In this document: piece by piece, positions 32,037 to 44,864 of the stretch
Layout of the letters: each line of letters opens with the position of its first letter
Position numbering within the stretch: position 1 is the first letter of the stretch
From: Amyelois transitella
Taxonomy: Eukaryota; Arthropoda; Insecta; Lepidoptera; Pyralidae
Length of the DNA: 64,000 bases
Reading direction: 5' to 3'
Assembly: GCF_032362555.1 (NCBI RefSeq)
Contig: NC_083526.1
Span: 4,856,001-4,920,000 of the forward strand
Translations under genes and position numbers: made by a program
Notes under the pieces: model-generated
Told to the model about the DNA's origin: nothing
What the model saw: only the letters and a program-made list of their open reading frames with translations
Database searches by the model: none

Positions 32037-35000
32037 ATGATGTGGAAGAATATAGCATTATTAGCCGTTCTGGCTTCAGTACATTGCAACCCGGTAAAGG
32101 AAAATGGCGTTGCTGAAAAATTAGTCAGTGCCGTCTCGGAATGTATCGAAAAAGATACATCTTTGTGTTTAAAGGTGATTGCCAAATGGATTTTTAGTGC
32201 TGTGAAGTGAACTGTGAATGAATTCGAACAGAATTTTTGAAGGACCGTGTGCTATTTAAATTATTTTTGTGCCGATAAAAATTTTTCACGTTTGTTGTGA
32301 AAATTATATTTGAATCCTAAAAATAAATACTTGAATAAATTTGAAAAAAAAAAAAACTGAAATTGTGAAAAAACAATAATAAGTGAAACACCAAAAATAA
32401 ACTCAAAATTTTTTTCCTGTTTCAGGAAAAAGCGCTAAAACTAACCGAAAGGCTGGCCTTGACGAAGGACTTCAGCCTTTTCGAAGGTATGTCGCTGGTG
32501 AACACTGGATCGGCCAGGTCAGCTAGGAGCTACGAGCCTTTGGCCGAGGAGCCCAGGGCTCGGGAGCTGCAGCTAAACGAGAGGATAGCGAACAATATCG
32601 GAGACTTCTTGGACGGTCACGTACTGCAGTTGCGTTTGACTGAGCCCGAAGAGTCCAGGGAACTGGATGAGGAAGGTAAGATTCATTTAAATATTTAAAA
32701 AAAAACTGAAAATAATTTTGACAATCATTTTAATTAGAAGACATTTATCAAGATATAAATCAAATAAAAAGTAAGAATAAAAATTGGATTACCAAGCGTT
32801 AATTTATCTACGAGTATAATCTTCCTAAGTGAGAATAATGATGAACCTTTGTTTTAGTAATCAATTAAACTTCATTCATATTACTATATCATAATATGAA
32901 AAAAAAAACTGATTTATTACTGATGATTTACTGCAAAGTTTCAAGATACAATTTAGCATAGAACTCGTTCTAATTCTTGGGAGTGTAGAGTAACACAAAA
33001 ATAAGGTTTTTTTAAGCGCCCGGTCAAAAATGGATCTGAATTTTATGGGGGCAAAGTATGTGACATGCTATTGTTAACACTTTGAAAAAATTCAGGGTGA
33101 TAACTAATAATACCCTGTTACACTAAGTTTCTTTAACGATAATTGCATACCCAAATCATTTGCATTGTTACATAATGATTTTTCACCAAATAAGAGTGAA
33201 TTGATTATTTTCCAAATAATTCAATTGGAAACACGAAGATAACGGAAAGTAAATAAATATATAAAGACAAAAATTTTTGTCTCAGCTGTGGCTTTAAAAG
33301 CTCAGAACCTTCTTTATATAATATTTAACTTTAATCTTTACTTTCTAGACTATTTCAGTTGCATCTACTAACTTACATACGAGTATCATTTACTTAAATT
33401 GATACCTATCAATTATTTTATCAATAATTCAAAAATAACTTTTTTATATTCTAATACTTCATCAAAATTTAGTAATTTGATACTAGATATAATTTCACAT
33501 TTATGGAACATGTAATTTCCTAAACTAAATTCATTTAGTAAAGACACTTTGTCATGTTGTAATAAAAATGCTTCTTAATGATAGGTAATAAATTGGTATG
33601 CTACGTGACTAGTTATAAGATCTATGATCTCAGTAGTGAGATGGCTAACATGGCTAACCTTCCAAGATGGTCCTTTTTCAATCTGCAAAAACCACACGGC
33701 AACTTTTGCAAATTACGAAACTCCAGTTCAAAATGAGAACGCAGGAAATAAATGTATTTTAATAAGCAACCAATAGTATTTGAACCTTGACCCTAGCAGT
33801 GTGAGACAAAGCGTGCTTTCTCCCAAAATTTGCATTAAGAAGCTACCACGATGTTTCACAATAGCCAAATGTGACATATTTTGTTCAAGTTAATGTTTTT
33901 TTTTTTCAATGACGATGTATTCATGTAGTAGTTTGAATATAGTTTGGCACATAGTTGAATGAATTAAATAGTCTAGATAAAAAATCTGACTGAAAATGAT
34001 AAAATAGATATAAACGGTTTAAAAAAATAAAAACCAAAGAAATTCCGAACATAGATCAATTATTGTATATGTATATATATATATATATAGATAATATAAA
34101 CATAGTTCGTGCAAACTTAAAAAGATATATTCCAATGGGAAGTTTAGAAAAGCATCGCAGTAAGTGCTTACTTAGATGGTCATTAGTTGTGAATGGAAGA
34201 ATCTTGAAAAAATAAAAATGTAATACAAAACCCTTTGAGCCATTCAAAATCCTATTATCTGTTTCTTTAGATATAGAATACAATAAATCTTTATTGCTCC
34301 ACAATAAATTACAACAATTATGTATTAAAAACATAGCAGCAAAAGGCGATATATAGAAATAGCAGCGATTTAAGAAATGAAAACAAGTGTATCAAAAATT
34401 ACCAAAGCACTTTGGTGTCAGACTCATCGCATCATTTATAAGTAATTCTGACATTTTTTTTATGTTAGGGTTTTTTTTAATTCATTTATTAATATAATCA
34501 CCTTCTTGCGGGGTAGACAGAGCCAGTAGTCTTGAACGATCGACAGACCACATTCAGCTGTTAGGCTTAATGTGAGAATGTTTCTTTTTAATTTAATTTT
34601 TATTGTTATTTTGACCTTAATTTTACAGCTTGTAATACTATTTAAAATATTTAGATACATATAAACCTAAAAATAGGGATAGGCTTATAAACTTGGGATT
34701 CTTCTTTAAGCGATGGGCTAGCAACCTGTCACTATTTGAATCTCAATTATATCATCGAATCAGGAAGCTGAGCGTGGCCTATCAGTCTTTTCAAGACTGT
34801 TAGCTCCGTCTACCCCGCAAGGGATATAAGCGTGACTGTATGTATGTAAAACTAAGAAATAAGATAATACACAACGTAGGTACTAAGGTTGCACCAAACA
34901 TAAAAGTAACACAAACTTTACAACACAATATGACAGGAACGCCCATTGCACTTTCCAAAATGTCACATTTCCTATTGATGTGTTATTTTAGTGTTCAATA

Positions 35001-35372
35001 AATATGTGTACAATCATTCACATATCTGTTCACGTCTTTCCAGGCCGTGGCAAGAAGAAGAAGATCAAGAAACTCCTCCCTCTACTTCTCCTCTTGAAAC
35101 TGAAGCTCGCTGCCCTTGTCCCTCTTTTCCTCGGTATTATCGCTTTCGCCGCGGTAAAGGCCGTCTTCCTTGGCAAGATCGCTTTTGCCATGAACGCCTT
35201 CAACCTGGTCAGGAAACTGCTCGCGAAGGGCGGCCACAGCTCAGGGTCTACCATCAGCGTTTCCCCGCATCATCACGAGGAACACCCTGGCTACAATTAC
35301 GAGCCAGCCCAAGGTTGGAGTCGGCAAGCTAGCGACGGCGCCTCCTTGGCGTACGCTGGGCAAATGAATTGA
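32037..35372 (+). CDS. Osiris family protein C, complete
   Basis: Three coding exons: 32037-32174, 32426-32675 and 35044-35372, giving 238 residues. Exon 1 has tandem ATGs (MMWKNIALLAVLASVHC signal peptide) and ends with CIEKDTSLCLK at AAAG|GTGATT. Exon 2 (acceptor TTTCAG) encodes EKALKLTERLALTKDF, then RSARSYEPLAEEPRARE, and closes in phase 1 at GAAG|GTAAGA. Exon 3 (acceptor TCCAG) begins GRGKKKKIKKLLPLLLLLKL, has about 45 hydrophobic residues, a His-containing linker (VSPHHHEEHPGY) and ends with GASLAY, a variant of AQxLAY in which Gln is replaced. As in the other copies the protein is expected to be secreted or membrane-associated; no catalytic motif is seen. Introns are 251 and 2368 bp. 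Closest to gene B across exon 2 and the start of exon 3. The second ATG at 32040 would work as well as the first. Confidence 0.93.
34493..34570 (-). mobile_element. S1 3'-portion fragment, minus sense
   Basis: CTTCTTGCGGGGTAGACAGA, AGTCTTGAACGATCGACAGA, ATTCAGCTGTTAGGCTTAAT. Confidence 0.7.
34675..34848 (+). mobile_element. 5'-truncated S1 element
   Basis: Starts GGGATAGGCTTATAAACTTG and ends ACCCCGCAAGGGATATAAGC with a short TATG tail. It is the opposite orientation to the fragment 100 bp upstream in the same intron. Confidence 0.8.
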
Positions 35373-35535
35373 GTGAATGTGTGTGTGTGTGTATTTATTT
35401 GTATGTGTGTGTGAGATAATGTTGCCATGAAAGAGTACCTCAGTCTATTTATTGAGTAATATTTATTAAAATTTGATACTGTTTTCATTTTTTTTCTTTT
35501 CGCCCTTTTAAGTAATGTTGCCTATTCATTAAACC
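35373..35535 (+). other. 3'UTR of gene C
   Basis: Contains GT-rich runs at 35376-35413 and an ATTAAA at 35528-35533 that could serve as polyadenylation signal. No canonical AATAAA is nearby, so the end is uncertain. Much shorter than in A, B and D if correct. Confidence 0.4.
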
Positions 35536-36660
35536 CAATCAATAAGATATCTAAGTAACTCAATCACATTCAAACCTAAGTTTAATATCTACAATACATG
35601 AACTGACTGTTGACTAACTGTCAGTTCGAAAGACTTATAGCAAATTATTAAAAAAAGGATAGAAAATAGAAATAGTAACAGAGGCTAATTTTAAGTCTTC
35701 ACGGGTGGAAAATAATAAAACTCCGAGCTATGGAAAAAAAAAATTTAACTAGGCTCATGTAATTTTTGCATGTCTACAAAATCTGTTTTGTCTAACGGTT
35801 TTTATGAGGTGACAAATTAACCAACATAATTTGCTTGTCTGAAAACTATGTACTAAACATAAAAAACAATTTATTTTCTATCACTAGGTCACGGGTTAAC
35901 AAAAAAAGTCATAACAACTTATTTTTCTTAAATACATTTGAAAAAGTGAATACCACAGTCAATTTGATTACAAGTTATTTACATAAAAAATATATTAGAA
36001 GTACCTACGACGAATTGCCTATCAATCAATGTTGGATAAATGTATCGTGTAAGTTGGATGTAATGACCAACAATTTAAATCATCAGTCAATCATGATTAG
36101 CGGTATAGTAAATTACTTCTACAGAAAAATTATCTTTAAAGTCAATAACGAGCGTTGATGCAATTGCTATATAATATAAAAAGAAAAAATAGAGCAAATA
36201 GGTTGAAAAAAGAAAAAAAAAATAACTATTTTTATTATACAAGTTTCATCCATAAGAATTTTTTATTTTTTTAATTATGGCTGAAAGAATACCAGCTAGT
36301 ACAAAAAATGTCATATACCTTTTGTTGATTGCCACTTCTAATAAGCACAACATATAAAAATAATATTCACTTTTAAAAATTGAACACGAATTACATGACA
36401 CCATCCAATGAATTCAGAACTTGATACTTTATTTAGAAATATATTCTTGTCAAAATCGACTGTACCATAAAGGCATAATGAGTCATATTGGAAAGGATAT
36501 TTTTATAGACTATTTAGACGACTTGCGCTAGATACTCCTACTTACTGACTTGTTTACATTGATATTTTTAATTGAATACTTGTTTGTTTATTTATTTAAT
36601 CTTTATTGTACCCAAGAAATTTTATAGAAGTAGTATTAGTAAGAATTATTAAACGATTGG
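35536..36660. other. Intergenic C-D, no feature seen
   Basis: AT-rich, with an open frame at 35835-36158 (+) whose composition looks like chance. Confidence 0.5.
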
Positions 36661-36667
36661 GTCATAA

Positions 36668-36875
36668 ATATATACGGGACAAATTACACAGATTGAGTTA
36701 GCCTCGAAGTAAGTTCGAGACTTGTGTTACGAGATACTAACTCAACGATACCATATTTTATAATAAATACTTATATAGATAAACATCGAAGACCCAGGCC
36801 AATCAGAAAAAGTTCTTTTCTCTTCATGCCCTGGCCGGGATTCGAACCCGTCATGTCAATTGTCATGCAGACAGT
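36668..36875 (-). mobile_element. S2 SINE, minus sense
   Basis: ATACGGGACAAATTACACAG, TTACGAGATACTAACTCAAC, AATCAGAAAAAGTTCTTTTC and an inverse box B GGATTCGAACC at about 36838-36848. The box A end is eroded. Confidence 0.82.
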
Positions 36876-37517
36876 GTTAGATGGTTGCAAAAAAATATAT
36901 ACTAATAAATAATATAATATATAAATAAATAAACTATACGAATAACTTACACAAATAAATGAAAATATATATAAACATGCATACTTTTAGTTCCTACTTT
37001 AATATAATAACGCGTGTTGCCTCTTGGCAGTCGTCAAGTTTCCTGAAAACTTCTTTTGCTTTAACCACATTTTTGAATCCCTTCAGATTCAAGTTCAGTT
37101 AAAGTTATTCTTGACTTAATCTTTTACTTATACATTTTAGGTACTAAATGAAAGTTAATTAATAAAATAATTCATGTTTTAAAGATTCAGCTTCTGTTAG
37201 CCGCGTCGTAAACTTAAATAAAATTAATAAATCTGACCAGGGTGTGCACTATTGGTTGACGCTTTAATCACTCAATCAAAACAGAAACTGTAAATTATTT
37301 ATAATAAAAAAAAAATATGTCAAAAAAATAACTCAGCTTGACCATTATTGTTTAAACCTATCAATAGAAAAGTGAAAATAGCCGTGAACTATCCGAAATT
37401 AATATTAATGAAAATAAAATAGCGGCGGTCAGTATGGCATAGTGTCAACTTAGTTTCTCATAGCGTATATCGTTTTAATATGTTAATACCGCGATGCGGC
37501 TTAGTGGGGGGATTTTG

Positions 37518-37554
37518 GATAAAAAACTGTTACCAATCAAAAGTTCATCACAGT
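37518..37554 (+). promoter_or_regulatory. Putative core promoter of gene D
   Basis: GATAAAAAACTGT (37518-37530) lies about 30 bp before TCATCACAGT (37545-37554), a spacing compatible with a TATA-like box and initiator. The ATG follows at 37593. Confidence 0.4.
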
Positions 37555-37592
37555 CGCATTGCTTTCGTGTAAGGTCGTATCAGAAAGCAAAA

Positions 37593-40500
37593 ATGAAGGT
37601 GTTTTTGGTATTCCTAGTTACCATTGCTATTGGTACGGCGGGGCCGGTGACCCACGAAGATTCAGTGCTGAGATTGGTGGCGAATCAATTCGTTAATTGT
37701 GTTAACAGTGATCTTAGTTTGTGTCTAAAGGTACGAAGTGAAGTGTAAAGTGTTATATGGTCAGCATTTCGAAGTGACCACTTGAATTTTGAAAAAATTG
37801 GACGTTTAATTAGAGCAGTTTCCAAACCGTATTGAATTAAATTTTTTCTTTTTTAAATAAAATGCATCGGTTAATGAAATTAAAAAAAGGCAGAAAAATG
37901 TGTAAAACCAAGTGATTTATTTACGAATGCTGACTACATTTCATTTTTAAATTGAAACATTAAGTTTTATTATTATTTTAATAGCTATTATGAGTCCGCA
38001 AGATCAAGGTTATCTAATAGTGTGTAAGAAAGTAATTAATATCAGTTATTTAACCGAGTTATTGACCGAGTTTCTAGTTCAAGGTAGGATGTTGAATCTA
38101 GACTGGATTAGTACCGGTTTTTATCGAGATTCAAGTTCATTAATAATTAACAATAATTCTATGTAATTAAAATAAAAAGTGATAAAAATATTAATTAAAT
38201 GAATAAAAAATACGTCATTGAAAAAAAAAATCACTATGAAAAAACAAACAAAAAGAACAATTACTAATAATTTTGTCTGCTGACTGTCATTTCAAAGCCC
38301 CAATTTTAACCCAAAAAAATTGTAACTTTTTCTGATTCGTAATAAATTATCGTCCAATAAACAAAATGCTGCGAGTAAGACCAGAAAAGAAAGTTTGAAT
38401 AACAGAACTTTAGTAGTTAATGATTTAGAAAATCAATTCTTACGGTAATTATTCGCGATCACGCAAATATTAACATTTGTAACGAAAGCGCTATTTTGTG
38501 GTTATTTGAACTTGAAAATCGAAAAAATATAGTTCAAGGGCACTGAACTATAAAATTTTATGAGGAGGATATACGTTTTTCTATTTTTTATGAATAAATA
38601 TTAGTTCGGGCAAATACATTGCACAACTTATACAAAATATTTCAGACATGAAGTAAAATATTTTGCAAAAAGAAAAGTAATATTTAGTTCATTAATAACA
38701 ACCAAATATTAATTTAAATAACATGAAAAACATAAGTGAGAAACTGTTTTCTTTTATTTTTCAAAACATATTGAAATTGTTATTTTTAGTAACTTAAAAT
38801 AATGTTATGGACTGCAACGCATGTTAATGCAATAATATGATGATTGAATAAGCTTAAACTGGTAACTTTAAGCAAGTATCTGTGTAAACTAATTTTCTTC
38901 AACATGTTACTTTTAAAAAATATAATTTATTTAATTTTTGTCTGCTTTCAGGAAAATGCTCTTAAAGTCACAGAGCGTCTCGGCACCGTTCGGAAACTGA
39001 CTCTCATTGATGGAGTGACTATCCTCAACAATAACCCTAAAGAAGCCAGGAGCTTGGACACATTACCCACAGATCCTGAAGCTAGGAACAAACAGGTTAC
39101 CGAGAAACTCTGGGAAAATGCATCAGACCTTCTGAAGCAAGGTGAACTGGAGCTGAGCTATGCTGGTGGGGATGGAGAGGAGTCTAGGGCTATTGATGAC
39201 AGTAAGTCCTATCCTAATTTTATTATTGAACGGGCCGAGGGTCTGATGGGTCAGTCAGGTCACTACAAAGAGCATCAGATATTCAGTACTTCGTTCAAGG
39301 CGTATCTTGTCTAAATGTCAAGTTTGAGAGTATGTCTGGCTATTGAGGCTGAACGGACGCAACAATTGTCATAAAATAGAGAAGTTAAATAAAATTTTCA
39401 TTGCTCGAATAACAAATGTCTAAATATAGTGTATGTTCACAGTCTTCTTAAAATGTCACTAATATCATAGCATAACTTTGGCGTTAAAAAAACTTTCTAC
39501 CCATAAGATATGCCGCGTTGAAAATATAGTATTTTAATAAATACTTACAATAGTAGAAGTATCATATTAGAAAGTTCGATGAGTCATTTGAGATAGTTTG
39601 TGTGGGATATGCCTAGTAGTTAACCACACAAAAGACGCCTTATTTGAGAGGTTCCATTCGAAGATAACTGGCTTAGTAGTAAAGATCGTCGATACATCAG
39701 CGGGGGTTGAAAACCCACAGATCATGTGGAAATGCCTATTACAGCTATCTCACAAGATGTAGTATTAATGTGAGGAAATTTGTACATTATTGTCAGTTTA
39801 ATGTATAACTGTTTTACAATTTAATACGATTCTCTGAGGGCCAGGTAATACATGGGATCGACTTTATATACGAACTTGCCCCCAGCTTGAGTTGTTTCTG
39901 ATCCATCTAATTATTATTTTGAATGAAATATATCTAAAATACTAAAAATACATCTCATGGAATTGAAATAATTACGAGTACCATTAGGTTAAGGGACTTG
40001 ATTTTGGAAGATGTGGGAAATGGAAGCGTTGTTGCATTGTCTATTACTAGAATATAAAAAAAAATATTTAGGTGGGAAAGTTTTCTCATGCTTAACTATG
40101 GTCAGATAAAATCTGTACACAAAGTTGACACTGAGAATTGTTCTCAAGGTTTAATTGTATAAGAAAATTTAAGCAAGTACTGGTTGTAACGCAATTTAAG
40201 AAGAATGCTTTTTTTCTAAATTATTACTGGTGTAAATACTTCATGACACTAAGTCCAGGTATGAATTTTATTTTTATTCAGTTATTCATTAAAAATTATA
40301 TATAGGTATATAGGTACGTGATTATATAAAATATTTAGAAACAGAAAGGAGCCCGTGATAAATAAAGACAATTTTCATATAAGTACCTACTTATACCAAC
40401 TAACTTTTACCAAAGAACTTCTCCCAAAATAAGATACCCATCAATAAAATACTTTCATTCAGATGACTTTGGAGTTTTCTCTGACCAAAATAAGGCGATC

Positions 40501-41635
40501 AGGTTTCGATGTGGGTCAAAACATGCATATAAAGCCAGTTAAGGCCCAAATTGATCTCTTGTCGTGCCTAGTAATGTATAATGAAGGGATTAATATGATG
40601 AAAGTTATTGGCATAGATTTTAGCCGTGAGATTTTGATGAGTCAATTTTTATGGTCATAGGTCATCATGCAATTTATAGTTCTTTTTGGGCCAATCGTAA
40701 AGTGTTTTTGTGTGAATGGTAAGGTCAAGCGATCTTAAATCGATACTAATATTTTTATGAACGATCAAGTGCAAAATTTTAGATAAACCTATTTGTAATA
40801 TTGTTCTTTGACATTTTATAAAGCATAGTGCTGATAATTGGCTGTTTTTTTTTTATTTTACAGTATCTTTTGAATTATAATTATCTCTATAAAGATAATA
40901 ATTTTTCTGTTTAAAGTTTGAATGCCTGGTGTTTTTAAATTACTTTCGCTTTATCATTTGGAAATAGTATGACCTCACGGCCTCCGACATAGATGAAATA
41001 TTTTGTTGTTTAGAAACTTGACCGCTATACAAAAGTTAATTCATTGTTTCGACTTACAAAGTTTCTCTCACACACTCTTTATAATGTACCAAAAATGGGT
41101 ATAATATTTAACGCATATTATAATTATTGACTCGGTATCTAAAACCGTGAAATACAGTTAGCATTATCAATGTATGTATATTAAAATAAATATGTAAAAA
41201 AAAACACTTTTGTATACCTTATTTATAAGGCATTCTGATCTAAAAAAGTGATTTTATATTTGAATAAATTTTAAAATTCAAAAATGTTTTATTTTATTCA
41301 CAGCGGAGGAAGGTCGTGGTAAGAAGAAAGAAGGCAAGAAGAAGTTGAAACTGCTGATCCCCCTACTTCTCCTCGCGAAGGCCAAGGCTATCGCGCTCAT
41401 CGTCCTCTCCCTATTGGTCATCGCCGGATCCATTTACAAAATCGCCGTGATGGCCAAGATCGCCTTCATTGTCAAAGCGATTACCTTCCTCAAGCATCTT
41501 CTTCACAAGAAACATGAAGAAGAACACGGTGGTTGGGCACCAGTGGAGGAACACTCCCACGGAGGTTGGGATGGCGGCTGGTCCAGGTCTAAGAATGATG
41601 CCGGTAACCTCGCCTACTCACACTACAGAAAGTAA
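37593..41635 (+). CDS. Osiris family protein D, complete
   Basis: Three coding exons: 37593-37730, 38952-39201 and 41304-41635, giving 239 residues. Exon 1 encodes a signal peptide (MKVFLVFLVTIAIGTAG) and the two-cysteine motif CVNSDLSLCLK, ending AAAG|GTACGA. Exon 2 (acceptor TTTCAG) starts ENALKVTERLGTVRKLTLID and ends in phase 1 at GACA|GTAAGT, so the junction codon is Thr where the other complete genes have Gly. Exon 3 (acceptor CACAG) reads EEGRGKKKEGKKKLKLLIPL, a longer Lys-rich entry than in the paralogues, then a hydrophobic domain, a linker rich in His, Gly and Trp (EEHGGWAPVEEHSHGGWDGG) and AGNLAY near the end. Introns are 1221 and 2102 bp. Reading through the exon 2 donor would add about 37 unrelated residues, which I regard as intron. 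Role inferred from family only: secretory or membrane-associated epithelial protein. Confidence 0.93.
39202..41303 (+). other. Intron 2 of gene D
   Basis: AT-rich with no repeat insertion that I recognise; the open frame at 40463-40660 has no supporting signals. Confidence 0.65.
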
Positions 41636-42725
41636 ATCTTGGCATTTCTGATCCAGATTAAAGTTTAGGTTTAGTCTTTTCCCCGGCGATTCTTTAGAAA
41701 GTAAAAAACAAATTGGCATTTCTGACCCAGAAATTAAAGATTGACCTCATAAATTGTCCACTTTTAATGGGTGCAAAAATAATATTTAATAATTGAGAAC
41801 TGTCATCTAGCAACGTTCTAAAATGTACTTATTTTTGATGTGCCATGATCTGTGTATTACCCCTTATGATAAAAGTATTCACAGACTGTGTAAATTATTT
41901 TAATATTTATTGTGTATTTAATAAAAAATATTATGAAATTAATTTCAAGAAGAAAATGGCATGTTTATAAAAATATATACAATAGTTGCTATGGTTGAAA
42001 AACGGTATTGGGTCAAATTATTTTAATTCATCTTAGTTTTAATTATTTATTTGTATGAATGTATGTGTGATTGGTATTTTGATTATGTTTTTCCTTTTTT
42101 TTTTCTTTTCGGCCATTTGACTTATAATGTGTTAGTATAATTTGTTAATTTGACCGAAAAGGAATGTTATTTATTTTATATTATATAATAGTGAGTGATA
42201 GAAAACATATTTATTTCTACTTATAGTATTATAGTTATTTATGTATTTTAAGTTTATACCAAAAATATCTCATATTTCTTTAGTAGTAAGTTTTATTTTC
42301 AAAAAGTAATACCAGTACAAATACTCTCAATTATATTTAGACACCAATATCTAACAAAGGGTAATTTTGTTGACAAAGTTATGCAGTCAACAAAATGTTT
42401 AGTATATAATATTTATAATAATAATTAATGGAGTGTAAATATATTATATACGAACGAGTAATCATAGTCATTTAAACATATTAAATAAGTATAAGACATA
42501 TATATTTCATATATTTTTGTAGTATATTTATATTTGATCTCTTCTCTTGTATTGCATGCAATATTTTTATATGTTTTAGAATTTTTGCAATATATGTATG
42601 TGTATCGTGTATCACGACATAGTATTTATGTTATAACTGTGTGATTGTGTGTGCGTGTCATTATTTATCCTCCGATTATTATTTAATGTAGAGAAATAAG
42701 GCAATAAAACCAAACGGCATTTATA
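41636..42725 (+). other. 3'UTR of gene D
   Basis: T-rich sequence continuing to GCAATAAAACC; AATAAA at 42703-42708 would give a 3'UTR of about 1.1 kb. Earlier weak signals exist (ATAAAAAATA near 41920). Confidence 0.5.
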
Positions 42726-43410
42726 AAAAAAACAGGTTTTTTTTCTCTCTTTCATTTTATTTATAAGTCCAGTGTATAGATCCAGCTGGGTGACACACAA
42801 AAAACCTGTAAATTCCTAGATATTCCCGCAAAAATTACGAAAAATCCTCTCTGGTACAGAGAATCTGGTCTCTGGTACTAGATTATACCAAATTTCAAAT
42901 TAGACCCTGTGGTTGAGCTGGGCTGAATGTTCAAGTCAGTCAATAAGTCAGTCAATGTCTACTTTTATATATTTACATTTACTCTACAAAAATACAATCC
43001 TGCAATACTGCGGTCGTGTATCGAATTAATGTTTGCTGAGTTTTTTATGTAAAAGTACCTACCTACTTGGTAAAATAAAATACCTACCAAGGTTCATACA
43101 TCCTGACTCAAAGTCAAGCGCGCATCCCGAACCTTAATGCCAAGACGAAGAATACCATTAGTAATTTTAAAAATAATATATTTTTCTTGCCATTAGAATA
43201 TACCCGATTTTAAGCGTTAATTACGGGGTAGACAGACCTATTAATAGTCAATGGCCTGGAATGTTACTGAATAACTTAGTGATGGAATTCAGATTAAGAC
43301 GATAACACAAAATATTATTCTTCTCCACCATCATGGAGGTATATGAAAAACAGGTACTGATAAGTGATATCTAAAAATTGTGTCCTTTCTTTTCAACTTA
43401 TAACACAAAC
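42726..43410. other. Intergenic D-E, first part
   Basis: No gene seen. A worn S1 patch lies at about 43215-43305 (ACGGGGTAGACAGACC, TTAGTGATGGAATTCAGATT). Confidence 0.5.
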
Positions 43411-43471
43411 ATACATACCATCACGCCTGTTTCCCATTGGGGTAGGCAGAAACTATGAATTTCCACTTCTA
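43411..43471 (-). mobile_element. LINE tail fragment, minus sense
   Basis: ACATACATACCATCACGCCT, TTTCCCATTGGGGTAGGCAG and TTTCCACTTCT are the inverse of the LINE 3' end. Confidence 0.6.
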
Positions 43472-43686
43472 TTTCAAATTATAAAAGCCTACTAAAATTA
43501 ACTGAGCAATGTATTCTTGACTAGAAATACATTAGAATTTCTTTACTTTCACTGAAGACCTTTCTATGGAGAAAGATTATTCTGGGGTATTGCTCAACTT
43601 ATCTATAAGGAGTTTTTTAATAACACCGTACCTAATACGAGAAATTAATTATTTAGTTTTTTCCAAATTAAGCTTTGACAAGCTTG

Positions 43687-43795
43687 CATTTAGAAGATAT
43701 GAATGTGGATGAAGCGAAAAGTATGCAGAGATCGTGGCAAGTGGAAAGATATAGTTTCTGATTCCGTGATTTATGTATATATTTATGTAGATAGG
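43687..43795 (+). mobile_element. LINE tail fragment, plus sense
   Basis: GATATGAATGTGGATGAAGC, GCAGAGATCGTGGCAAGTGG, then a diverged TATG-like tail. Confidence 0.75.
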
Positions 43796-43915
43796 CAAAT
43801 CAATTAAATTTATGAAGTGAAGTGATTTATTGTAAAAGTGTTTAAAACAGACCTCCTAAACTTTTCTGGGCTTATTGGACAATGCAGCATATTACATCAC
43901 ATTCATACATACATA

Positions 43916-44110
43916 TAGCTCTTACGGTGAAGGAAAACATCGTGAGGAAACTTGCACATTCAGGCAACTCGATGTGTAACCATGGATCCTACACGGGTAA
44001 GGTTTACCTGCCAAGGTTGCGGCGGTCAGATGGGAGTCACTTCGTGTAAAAACCTGACTCCTCTCCAGAAACGTGAGATGAGGAGAACCAGAATAAAGCC
44101 AGGAGGAAGA
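43916..44110 (+). mobile_element. S3 SINE, 5'-truncated
   Basis: GGAAAACATCGTGAGGAAAC, TGTAACCATGGATCCTACAC, GCGGCGGTCAGATGGGAGTC and GCCAGGAGGAAGAAAA match the full-length S3 at 61728-62089. The tRNA head is missing. Confidence 0.8.
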
Positions 44111-44112
44111 AA

Positions 44113-44192
44113 ACATACATACATTAGTCACGTCTATATCCCCTGCGGGGTAGACAGAGCCAGCACTCTGATTGGCCCCGTTTAGCTGTTTG
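44113..44192 (-). mobile_element. S1 3' fragment joined to the S3 tail
   Basis: ACATACATACATTAGTCACG, CTGCGGGGTAGACAGAGCCA; starts within 3 bp of the S3 end, so one element probably inserted in the other's A-rich tail. Confidence 0.7.
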
Positions 44193-44439
44193 TTGGTTAT
44201 GAAACATTAAAACAAAAACAAATTACACAAAGTACGGAAAATAATGTGTATTCTTTATGAAAGCAAAAATAATCCTCTCTAAAACCGATTTAAAAGGCGC
44301 ATGATTCCATGTTCAAATTTGAGACAAAGATAAGCACTGTGCTTGGTACAAGAAGTGATAGTTCACAATAAGAGCATAAAGCATTACATTGTGCTTTGAG
44401 AGGTAAGCATTTGTTTCCGCAACTTTAGCTAGATGGCAG

Positions 44440-44665
44440 CGCAGTGATGCAAAAATGGACGTAACTACTAATATCTGCCCTGGAATGGCGACTAAAAGCT
44501 TGAAAGAGGAATATGTTCTGGAAGACCATTAACCCCTCTGGCCCGACGACATAAAAATCATACTGGAATAATGTGGGTCAGAAAAGCCTTTGATAGATCT
44601 AGGTGGAAAGATATTGGAGAGGCATATGCCTTGCAGTTGGCGAATATATGCTGAAGAAGAAGATT
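44440..44665 (+). mobile_element. LINE reverse transcriptase C-terminal remnant
   Basis: One plus frame reads VRKAFDRSRWKDIGEAYALQ, the D-R-x-x-W-K/R-x-x-x-E-A-Y pattern common at the C-terminus of non-LTR ORF2 proteins. Stops and frameshifts surround it. Confidence 0.5.
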
Positions 44666-44864
44666 TTAAATGCGAAAGTAAGTTTGTTTGTGTATTTGCT
44701 CCTTACCTATTCACGCTTGATCTACTGAACCAATCTTCTTTAAATTTCGCTTATAAAAACCTTAAGGTCTAATGTGCCGTGGGGTTCTCTGCACTAATAG
44801 AAGGCGATAAGAGAAAAACCAAATAGAAAAACTTTCAGTTAAGCACTTTGTACATTTTTTATAT

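Larger units (their letters stand above)
32676..35043 (+). other. Intron 2 of gene C
   Basis: AT-rich; includes an S1 5'-end scrap at about 33650-33712 (ACCACACGGCAA), a TA run at 34071-34090, and S1 pieces at 34493-34570 and 34675-34848. Confidence 0.7.

Noticed and set aside
35030-35254. Open frames on other strands over Osiris exon 3 (also at 3472-3798, 17157-17399, 34991-35332, 50174-50389)
   Set aside because: Shadows caused by the GC-rich, Lys/Leu-rich codons of the real exon.
38844-39314. 156-codon uninterrupted frame through gene D exon 2
   Set aside because: Contains a good acceptor at 38950-38951 and GTAAGT donor at 39202; the ends are intron read-through.
43952-44185. 77-codon plus frame with paired Cys
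   Set aside because: Falls wholly in S3 and S1 sequence; similar frames occur in other copies such as 61968-62174.
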